Source of the DNA: Novosphingobium kaempferiae
GTDB lineage: Bacteria > Pseudomonadota > Alphaproteobacteria > Sphingomonadales > Sphingomonadaceae
Assembly: GCF_021227995.1 (NCBI RefSeq)
Contig: NZ_CP089301.1
Coordinates: forward strand, 2,728,001-2,792,000
Length of the DNA stretch: 64,000 nucleotides
Reading direction: 5' to 3'
Shown here: positions 1 through 9,200 of the stretch, one piece after another
Layout: each line of letters begins with the position of its first letter
How positions within the stretch are numbered: position 1 is the first letter of the stretch
Notes under the pieces: model-generated
The model's database searches: none
What the model was told of the DNA's origin: nothing
Seen by the model: the letters and a program-made list of their open reading frames with translations, nothing else
Translations under genes and position numbers: made by a program

Positions 1-1048
1 TCGCCGCCGCGACGACGCGGCCGCCCGGGCACATGCAGAACGAATAGACGGTGCGCCCGTTGGTGGCCTTATGCGACAGCGCATAGGCCGCCGCGCCCAG
101 GATCGGGTTGCCCGCGCAGGCGCCGTAGCGCGCCTTGTCCACCCAACTTTGCGGATGCTCGATGCGCACGCCGATGGCGAAGGGCTTGGCCTCGATGCTG
201 ACGCCCCGGTTGAGCAGCACCTCGAAGGTGTCGCGTGCGGAGTGACCGACCGCCATGATGACGTGCTCGGCGGGCAGGAACTCGCCGGTCGACAGGTGCA
301 GACCCTTGAGGCGCCGTTCCCCCGCTTCCTCGACGATCTCGAAGTCGTCGACGCGGGTGCCGAAGCGGTACTCGCCGCCCAGCTGCTCGATCGTCTCGCG
401 CATGGACATGACCATCGTGACGAGGCGGAAGGTGCCGATGTGCGGATGCGCTTCGGTCAGGATGTCTTCGGGTGCGCCCGCCTTCACGAACTCGGTCAGC
501 ACCTTACGGCCAAGGTGGCGCGGATCCTTGATGCGGCTGTAAAGCTTGCCGTCGGAGAACGTGCCCGCCCCGCCCTCGCCGAACTGGACGTTGCTTTCCG
601 GGTTCAGCTCGGATCGGCGCCACAGGCCCCAAGTGTCCTTGGTGCGTTCGCGCACGGCCTTGCCACGCTCGACGATGATGGGCTTCAGGCCCATCTGCGC
701 GAGGATCAGCGCCGCCAGCAGCCCGCACGGCCCCGCCCCGATCACCACCGGACGCGGGCCGGACCAGCCCTCGGGCGCGCGGACGGGAAACTTGTAGGCG
801 ATGTCCGGGGTCGGGCGGACGTGCTGATCGTCGGCGAAGCGGGCGAGCACCTCGGCCTCGTCCTTCACCGTGACGTCGAGCGCGTAGACCAGCTTGATCG
901 CGTTCTTGCGCCGCGCGTCGTTGCCGCGGCGGAACACGGTCACGCGCTCGAGGTCGGCGGGGGCGATGGCGAGCCGCTGCACCACCGCCGCGTCGAGGTC
1001 GGCGGCGGTATGGTCGAGCGGCAATGCAAGATCGGTCAGGCGAAGCAT
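1..1048 (-). CDS. NAD(P)/FAD-dependent oxidoreductase (COG2509-type), 3' end cut by window
   Basis: The gene reads leftward from an ATG at 1048 and stays open to the window edge, so the C-terminal part is missing (349 residues visible). After a ~95-residue N-terminal domain there is a Rossmann dinucleotide-binding loop GAGPCG at residues 104-109, followed by a hydrophobic helix and the acidic end of the second strand (IIVERG). Further on are the family motif FGEGGAGTFSDGKL and a second nucleotide-contact region (VIMAVGHSARD). This matches the uncharacterised FAD-dependent dehydrogenase family COG2509, whose substrate is unknown. It is divergent from the TPS operon and shows no functional link to it. 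The family call is firm; the reaction is not known. Confidence 0.85.
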   Translation of the reverse strand, partial: MLRLTDLALPLDHTAADLDAAVVQRLAIAPADLERVTVFRRGNDARRKNAIKLVYALDVTVKDEAEVLARFADDQHVRPTPDIAYKFPVRAPEGWSGPRPVVIGAGPCGLLAALILAQMGLKPIIVERGKAVRERTKDTWGLWRRSELNPESNVQFGEGGAGTFSDGKLYSRIKDPRHLGRKVLTEFVKAGAPEDILTEAHPHIGTFRLVTMVMSMRETIEQLGGEYRFGTRVDDFEIVEEAGERRLKGLHLSTGEFLPAEHVIMAVGHSARDTFEVLLNRGVSIEAKPFAIGVRIEHPQSWVDKARYGACAGNPILGAAAYALSHKATNGRTVYSFCMCPGGRVVAAA

Positions 1049-1243
1049 CCGCGCGCCTTTATACGCAGACGCGCCAAAGCGCCATGGCGGCGTGTGCCCG
1101 ACCGCGCCACAGCACAGATGCAGCGGCGCTGCACATCATGACTGTTGGATAACGCAACTTAACTCTTCGCAGGCAAGTTCGACTGCCATCATTACGCAAA
1201 AATGCAGATGCGAATCGTTCATCGGCAAATGTCGAAGAATCGC

Positions 1244-1267
1244 ACGGTATGAGCATCAAATTACCGT
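1244..1267. promoter_or_regulatory. Candidate operator: 6-bp inverted repeat with 12-bp spacer
   Basis: ACGGTA at 1244-1249 and TACCGT at 1262-1267 are perfect reverse complements spaced 12 bp apart, a geometry that would suit a dimeric DNA-binding protein. It lies about 190 bp upstream of the TPS operon start. No cognate regulator is visible nearby, and such short repeats can arise by chance. Confidence 0.25.
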
Positions 1268-1356
1268 ACAAAGAACACGACGAAACGCTTTTCATCCCAT
1301 GATCGAGGTATACGTAAAAATACCATGATGCACTGCAATATAACAGCTTAACTTAG

Positions 1357-1385
1357 TTGACTCGCCTTCTGATTCTCCGAATAAA
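1357..1385 (+). promoter_or_regulatory. Candidate sigma70-like promoter of the TPS operon
   Basis: TTGACT at 1357-1362 and AATAAA at 1380-1385 are separated by 17 bp and lie about 72 bp upstream of the tpsB start codon. The -35 is good and the -10 is poor. It is the best match I found in the gap, but alphaproteobacterial promoters are often weak matches to this consensus. Confidence 0.3.
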
Positions 1386-1456
1386 CCCGGTCGATCAGAC
1401 GCAATCGCGCCAGAAATGGGCACGGCCGGTTCGTCGAGTCATAGTCAGGGGGAACT

Positions 1457-3193
1457 ATGCAGGGTGGTTGGGGCAAGTCGATCCTGGCGACGGCAGGATT
1501 ATGCGCGGGCGGCTCTTCGGCAATCGTGGGAGGCAGCACCGGTGCGATGGCGCAGGTGATCCCCACCCGCCCGCAGGTGGAGCAGACCGTTCCCAAGGAA
1601 GACCTGCCCACGCAGCCCAAGGTCAACGTCGACAGCCGCAACGCCATCGCGCCCGCACCCTGCGCGCTTGCGGACTCGGACATCCGCGTCAACCTGACCG
1701 CGCTGGCGCTCGAACGGCCCGACGGCAGCCCGCTGCCGCAGGAATTGCAGGGTCTCCTGGCCGGTGTCGATGCGGACATGCACGGGGAACAGTCGATCGC
1801 CGTCGTCTGCCGCGTGCGCGATCGCATCAACCAGCGACTGAACGATGCAGGCTACGTCGCCCTCGCCCAGATTCCGGCGCAGCAGATCAGTGACGGAACG
1901 CTGCGCATCCAGATCGTCACCGCCCGCATCACCGAACTGCGCATCGTCGGCGATCCCGGCCCGTTCCGTGGCCAGCTGGAGAAGGCCGTGGAGCAGATCC
2001 GCGCGCTCGATCCGCTCAATCGCCGCGATGCCGAGCGTATCCTGCTGCTCACCGGCGACATTCCCGGCCTCGACGTCAACCTGACGCTGAGTTCCGCCAA
2101 CGGCGCGCCCGGCGACGTGATCGGCATGCTCGGCGTGACCATCCAGCGCTTCGCCCTCACCGCCAACGTGCAGAACTACGGCTCGCACCAGCTCGGCCGC
2201 TGGGTCGGCTCGGTCCGGGCCGAGGCATTCGGGCTTACCGGCATGGCCGACCGCACGTTCGTCGCCTATTCCAACTCGGCGGACTGGGACGAAGTGCGCG
2301 TCGTTCAGGCCGGGCACGATTTCGGGCTCACGCAATCGGGACTGCGCCTCGGCCTGCGCGGCAGCCTTGCGACGTCGCGCCCCGACATCGAGAGCCTCGA
2401 CCTGCGCTCCCGCTCGATCATCGCCGGTATCGACCTCAGCATGCCGGTGGTCCGCGATCTCGACCGCACCGTGCTGGCATCGGGCGGGTTCGAAATCATC
2501 AACCAGCGCACGCGATACCATGTAGACGACAAATCGCTGCCGTTCACTTACGACAAGCTGCGCGTCATCTACGCCCGCCTCGAAGGCGACTTTCGTTTCG
2601 ACAACGGCATCCGCGAATTCCTGCGCGCCCGTGCCTCGCTGGAACTGCGCAAGGGCATCGACGTGCTCGACGCCACGAAGCAGGGCATCGTCTCCGCCAA
2701 GGGTGCGCCCAGCCGCCTTTACGGCGACCCGCAGGCCTTCGTCATCAAGGGCGACGTGGACTTCGAGCTCAAGCCTGCCGATGCGATCCAGATCGACTTC
2801 GGCGCCTTCGGGCAGTGGACCGACGATCCGCTGCTCAACCTCGAGGAATTCTCGCTCGGCAACTACACGCACGGACGCGGCTACGATCCGGGCTCGAACG
2901 GCGGCGACCGCGCCTATGGGTTCACGGTCGAGCCGCGCGTGAAGCTGCCGGTCCCGCGCTTCGGCGTGCAGGCGAGCGCCTTCTACGACTGGGTGCGGCT
3001 GGAGAACCTCGACCCCGGCACGCTTATTCCCAAGCGCACGCTGCGTTCGGTGGGCGGCGGGCTGCGGTTCCTGCTGCCCCGCACGCTCGTCCTCGATCTC
3101 ACTTACGCACACCCGCTCGACAAGGTGCTTCCGACCGACACGAAGAAGCCGTCAGACCGCTTCCTCGTCTCGCTCACCGCCAAGCTGTTCTGA
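1457..3193 (+). CDS. ShlB/FhaC/HecB-family outer-membrane translocator (TpsB)
   Basis: This is the pore partner of a two-partner secretion system, expected to thread the downstream TpsA exoprotein across the outer membrane. The 578-residue protein has a signal-peptide-like N-terminus ending near residue 33, a POTRA-type periplasmic region (about residues 70-200) and a C-terminal 16-strand barrel. The barrel contains the RGY signature of the family (GRGYDPG, about residue 475) and ends in a terminal phenylalanine (TAKLF), as is usual for outer-membrane barrels. The ATG start follows a clear ribosome site (CAGGGGGAACT). It is the first gene of a three-gene operon, with 14 bp to the next start. 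Family assignment is secure from motifs, size and the partner gene. Confidence 0.92.
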   Translation: MQGGWGKSILATAGLCAGGSSAIVGGSTGAMAQVIPTRPQVEQTVPKEDLPTQPKVNVDSRNAIAPAPCALADSDIRVNLTALALERPDGSPLPQELQGLLAGVDADMHGEQSIAVVCRVRDRINQRLNDAGYVALAQIPAQQISDGTLRIQIVTARITELRIVGDPGPFRGQLEKAVEQIRALDPLNRRDAERILLLTGDIPGLDVNLTLSSANGAPGDVIGMLGVTIQRFALTANVQNYGSHQLGRWVGSVRAEAFGLTGMADRTFVAYSNSADWDEVRVVQAGHDFGLTQSGLRLGLRGSLATSRPDIESLDLRSRSIIAGIDLSMPVVRDLDRTVLASGGFEIINQRTRYHVDDKSLPFTYDKLRVIYARLEGDFRFDNGIREFLRARASLELRKGIDVLDATKQGIVSAKGAPSRLYGDPQAFVIKGDVDFELKPADAIQIDFGAFGQWTDDPLLNLEEFSLGNYTHGRGYDPGSNGGDRAYGFTVEPRVKLPVPRFGVQASAFYDWVRLENLDPGTLIPKRTLRSVGGGLRFLLPRTLVLDLTYAHPLDKVLPTDTKKPSDRFLVSLTAKLF

Positions 3194-3207
3194 AGGGGAG
3201 AGGCAAC

Positions 3208-6200
3208 ATGACCGCCATCGTCCGCCGCACGCACTCTTCATCGTTCAAGACCCTCCACGCCTCGCTGCGCCTCGCCCTTCTCGGGTCGAGCGCGCTGGTC
3301 GGCTCGGCGACTCTGGCCGGGCAGGCAAGCGCCCAGTCGCTGCCGGTGCCCACCAACGCGGCCGAACCGGGCGTGACGTTCAGCGGTCCGGGCGGCGGCG
3401 CGCCGAACAACCGGATGGATGTCGACCTCGGCGGTGCCAGCCGCATCATCGACTTCAACAGCTACAACATCGGCACCGGAAACACCGCCCACTACTCGAC
3501 CTCGGTGGCGGCGACCGATCTGGTAGCGGTCAACCGCGTCATCACGAGCGGCGGCGGCCCCTCGATGATAAACGGCACGCTGCAGGCCGATGCGGGCATT
3601 TCGGTGTGGCTCATCAACCAGGAAGGCATCAGCTACAACGGCAACACCACGCTGAACGGCGGCAGCCTGGTGCTGTCGACGCTGGACTTCGCCGACGCCG
3701 GAGCCGTACCCGGTGACGTTCCGCTGCGGTTCGCAGGGTCCAGCACCAGCGGCATCACCATCGGTGGCAACCTCAACGTCGCTGGCTCGATCGTCGCCAT
3801 CGGCCAGCAGATCACGACCAACAGCGCGCTCACGGCGGGCAACGGCTCGGTCGTGCTCGTCGCGGCGAGCGACGTCACCTTCACCAACGGGCTCGGCAAT
3901 CCGCTCAGCTTCACGGTCAATGCAGGCACCACGCTGGCCAGCGCCTCCGCCAGCCCCGTCAACGTGAACGGCAACCTGACCGGCAACTCGGTCGTCGTCG
4001 CGGGCGGCATGCAGAACAGCCTGACCGCCGCCCTGCTCAACATCTCCCCCACGGCGACGCTGACCGCCACCGCCGTAAACGGCACGGTGACGCTCGCCAC
4101 CACCTCGACCGGCGCGGGGATCGACATCACCAACGGCGCCGGAGTGACACCGGGCATCGCGCTGGGCGGGAATCTGGTGACCACCGGAGCCGGCGGGGAC
4201 GTTGTGGTCGCATCGGGCGGCGACCTCACCGGCAACGGCACCATTACCGCGCTGAACGACGCCAGCGTGAGCGCCGTCGGCGATATCGTCGCGACGACGG
4301 GCAGCTATACGGCCACCGGCGGCGCGCTGACCGTTGCCGCCGGTGGCGACGCGACGCTTGGCGCGCTGGCCGCCGGGACCGACATCGCCGTGTCGACCGA
4401 CGGCAGCGCCACCCTCGGCGGCACCGTCTCGGCGGGCGGGATGCTCAACCTGATCTCGCTGGTCGATGCGACGATCAACGGCAACGTCACCACCGACGGC
4501 GACGTGTCGCTGGTCGTCCGGCGCGACACGACCATCGGCGGCGACATCGATGCGGGCGGTGCCTATTCGCTGGAGACCGGGCGGGATCTCGGCCAGTCGG
4601 GTGATGTCAGCGCGGCCGGTGACGTGCTTGTGGACGTCGGCGGTGACGCGAATGTCTCCGGCCTCCACGCATCCAATGGCGGGCTGACGTCGATCGGCGT
4701 GACGGGTGACGCCACGCTCGGCGCACTGACGGCAGCCACGGACGTCAGCGTGACCACGGGCGGCTTCGCGACGGTGAACGGCGCCGTTAACGCCGGGAAC
4801 GACTTCCTGGTACTCTCCGGCACCGACACCACGCTTGCCGGAACCGTCACCGCGCGGGACGTGTCGCTGTCCTCGGGCCGCGACACGTTCGTGACCGGCA
4901 GCGTCAATGCCGCGCGGGACTTCCTCGTCACCGACACGCGGAACTACACGCAGTCCGGCACGGTCGTCGCCGGTCGCAACGTCGACCTGACCATCGACGC
5001 CGTCGCGCTCGCCACCGGCTCGGTCAGCGCCACCACCGGCTTCGTGGACATCACCGCCGACAGCGCGACATTCGCCGCGATCACCGCAGGCACGGACATC
5101 ACGGCGGACATCACGAACGGTGCAGATTTCACCGGAGCGCTTTCCGCCGGTGGCGATGTCGAACTGACCGCAGGGACGGACCTCTTCGTCCGCAGCGGCG
5201 TCTCCGCAGGCCGGGCATACCGGACCACCGCCAACGCCGTCACGCTCGGCACGACCGGGGCGGCGGCGACGCAGACCGCGGGCGACGGTGTTCTCATCCA
5301 CGCGCTCGGCGGCAACATCGTCGGCCTTGGCAGTCTCGTCCTGAGTTCGGACGCGAGCGCCGTGGGCATTCCTGCCCTCACCAACCTCGAACTGCGGGCC
5401 GATGCGGGCGAAGTGCGCTTCGGCATCGACACCGGCCTCGTCGCGGGGATGGCGGGCAGCCGGACCGACGTGATCGTCACCAGTGCGCCCAACATCGCGC
5501 TGGGCGACGTGACGGCGAACCGCCTGTTCACCGCAGGCGATACAGGCCTCCTGACCAGCGGCAGCATCGTCACCGACGACCTTGCCATCGACAGCGCCAT
5601 CACCCTGACATCGACCACCGCCGGGGTGACCACCGGCACGCTGACCACCGGAGGCGCGATCGCGATCTCTGCGGCGGGCGACATCACCATCAATGCCGGT
5701 GCCGCCCCGACCAACCCCAGCGCGCAGGCGGGCACGACGATCAACCTCCTGAGCACGGGCGGCAGCGTGCGCGCGGACGGCGTGCTGGCGACGACCGCGG
5801 GCGACATCATCGTCAACGCCCTGCTCGACGTCTCGCTGGACGGAGCGAGCGCCAACGGCCTGCCCTCCGCCAGCGCCGTGGTCGTGCGCGCCGGGCGCGA
5901 CATCCTGCGGGCGCGCGCGCTGACTTCGGCGAGCGACGACATCTTCATCCGCGCCGACGGCAATGCCGCGCTCGGAACGGTGACGGCCGCCGACGACATC
6001 GACATCACCGTGGGCGGCGCGCTGAGCTGGACCGCGCTGCAACTCACCGGCGGCGCGGACACCGCCCGCTTCGCCAACCTCTCGGGCGCGGCAGGCACCA
6101 CGGGCGGCGTGGACTTCCTTGCGCCCGGCACGGACGCGCAACTGGCGAGCGGCCATGTCGTGCGCATCCGTGCGGGCAGCGTCGGCACGGCAGCAGGAGC

Positions 6201-9200
6201 GCCGGTCGGCCTCATCGCGCAGAACGTCACGTCCGGAGACTTCAGCGCCACCGCCCAGACCGGCGACATCCGCATCGGGCAGGTGACGTCTTCGGGCGAC
6301 GTCAGCGTCATCGCCGACCAGGGTTCGATCACCGGCCTGCCCGCGCTGGCCCCGATCACCGGCGGCAGTATCGGCGGCACCGGCAGCGGCGCGGTGGACA
6401 CCGTCCTGCTGGACATCACCGGCAGCGGCGCGATCGGCGCCATCAGCGCGGGCACGGTCCGCACCGTCACGGACGCAACGACCCTGCGCATCGGTTCGAT
6501 CACCGCGAACACCGTGGACCTCGGCGCGGTCCAGACCCTGCACGTCGGCACCGTGGTCGCAAGCGGCGCCGTCGACCTCGCCACCACGGGAGGCACCGCG
6601 CTTTCCCCGAATGTCGAGTTCATCGGCTTCGGCACGCAGCTCGCGCCCGGCTTCGGCAATGCCAGCCTCACCTCCACCCGGATCGACGGGACCGTCGATG
6701 TCAGCGCGCTGCGCGGCATCGCGCAGCTCGGCACCCTGCGGGCAGGCACCGGCACGGGCATCGGCGGCGTCGACCAGATCGTCGTCTCGGCGCGGGCGCT
6801 GACCATCACGCAGGCCGACGCGCTCGACGGTTCGCTCGTCGTGACGGCGAGCGACGGGCTGCTCAGCCTCACGACCGGCTCCGCCGCGCAGCACCTGACC
6901 CTCGTCAAGCGCAACGACGACGGAACCAGCATCGGCTCCGACACCCTGACCGATATCCTCGCCGTGGGTAACTCCTTCTCCAGCGGCGGCAGCGTGACGG
7001 CAGGCTTCGGCGTCGATATCCGCAGCGAGACCTCGCTGGTGGTGAACAGCGTCACCGCGCTGGGGAACTCCCCCACCGACCGCAACATCCTGGTGACCGC
7101 AGCCAAGGACATGCTGCTCACCACCGCCACCGCGACGCGCGGGTCCATCGGCCTTTACGGCGGCTCCTGGATCCGGGGCGACATCGGTTTCGGCGTCAAC
7201 ATCATCCCCGGCATGCTGCGCGCGGCTGAGGACGTCACCGTCCGCGCGGCGGGTGACGTGCAGTACTGGAACATGACGGCAGGCGACGATGTCGACGTGC
7301 TCTCGACCGGCGGCAACCTGCTGACCAAGTACATCACCGGCACCGGCACGGGCCTTGGCGGGACGTCGGTGCAGTTCACCGGCCTGCCCGGCCAATCCGG
7401 CACGCTCGCCGTCGTCAGCGGGGAGGATGCGGCGCTGGCCGATGCCACCATCCGCCTGCGCGCCGCCACCGGCAACATCACCTTCAGCAGCTGGGGACTG
7501 ATCGAGGCTCTCGGCCGCGGCGATGTCCTGCTCAATGCCGCAGGCAACGTAAGCCTGACCGACGTGACCGCCGCCAATGGCTCGATCGGCGTCAGGGCTC
7601 GAAACGCCACGTTCTGGAACCTCGTCGCCAGCGAAGACGTGGCCGTCCGCACCGACCTCTCCACCAGCATCGAGACCATCGTCGCAGGCGACGACGTCGA
7701 TATCTTCGCCAACTCCATCTCGCTGACCAAGCTGCTGCTCTCCACCACCTCGACCGGGCTTGGAAACGGCGGCACTTCGGTGCTGATGCCGACTGTCGCG
7801 GGATCCGACGGCAGCTTCCTCGTCCAGGCCGGCGAAGACGCGCAACTGGCCGATTCGACCATCCGGCTGCGCTCGCTGACCACCGTGAACACGGTCGGCG
7901 AAGTCCGCACGCTGGGCACGGGCAACGTTCTCGTCAACGCGGGTACGGACGTCAATCTCGGCACGATAACCGCCGCTGACGGGTCCATCGGCATACTGGC
8001 CGGCGGTGAGGTGTTCGCCACGCAGCTTACAGCCAGCCGCGACATCGGCATCCGGGGCGGCACCACCGGAGCAACGTCTCTCACGAACGTGAATGTGCTT
8101 GCCGCTACGGCAGGCGACGACATCGACATCCTCGCCCTCAACGGCAACATCCTGCTCGTGAACGGCACCGCCAGCGGCACGCCCGGCACCGGCGGTTCCT
8201 CGATAAGCTACATCGGTGATCCGGGCACGGCGGACGCCGTGGAAACCGGCCCGGAAGACGGTCAACTCGTCGGTTCGACGATCCGCCTGCGTTCGGCAGT
8301 CGCCGCGGTATCGTCGACCAGCCTTTCCGCACTGGGCATGGGCGACGTGCTCGTCAACGCATCCACCGACGCCACGCTCGGCACGGTCAATGCAGTCGGC
8401 GGCTCCATCGGCATACTGGCCGGTGCGCAGATAACCGCCAACCGCCTCACCGCCAGCCGCGACATCGGCATCCGGGGCGGCTCCACCGGCGCAACGACCC
8501 GGACAAACGTCACCATAGGTTCCGCCACTGCAGGCGACGACATCGACATAACCGCGCTCAACGGCGACATCCGCCTGACCGACGCCACTTCCACCGGCCT
8601 CGGCGCCGGAGGCACATCGGTGATCCTCGGTGGGCCGGGTGGGCTCGATACGGTCGCCATCGGCGCCGAGGATGCGCAACTCACAGGAGCGACGATCCGC
8701 CTGCGAGCGGCAGCGGGAAGCATCTCCTCGCTGGCGACCGAGGCTGGCGAAACCGCCACTCTGCGCACGGAAGGCACGGGCGACATTCTCGTCAACGCGT
8801 CCGGCGATGTCGCGCTCGACACGCTCGATGCGGCGGGCGGCTCCATCGGCGTGCTTGCAGGCGGCCGCATGACAGCGATCCGCCTTACCGCCACCCGCGA
8901 CATCGGCGTGCTCGGCGGCACCAGCGGCGCTGCCCCGTCGACAGATGTCGCGATCGGCACCGCCATCGCAGGCGATGATATCGACATCGTGGCGCTCAAC
9001 GGCACGCTGGACATGACGGACGGCACGGCCACCGGCGTCGTCGGCGCAGGCGGCACCTCGGTGACTTTCGCGAGCGTCCCGGCGGGCGCTTACGGTGCCG
9101 TCGGCATCGTAGCCACCGAGGATGCGCAACTCGGCGCGCTCTCTACAATCCGCCTGCGGGCGGAAGCGGGCGATGTGATTTCGGCGGGAAGCCTGCAAAC

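Larger units (their letters stand above)
1049..1456. other. Divergent intergenic region, AT-richer than its surroundings
   Basis: This 408-bp gap separates the leftward oxidoreductase from the rightward TPS operon. I see no credible gene in it. From about 1140 to 1400 it is clearly richer in A and T than its neighbours. It holds two short inverted repeats (1244-1267, and GGTAT/ATACC at 1307-1324) and one sigma70-like promoter candidate (1357-1385), so it probably carries promoters for both flanking genes. Confidence 0.7.

Noticed and set aside
2815..3207. Upstream extension of the tpsA frame
   Set aside because: The frame is open to 2815 but overlaps tpsB. The ATG at 3208 has a strong ribosome site and begins the signal peptide.
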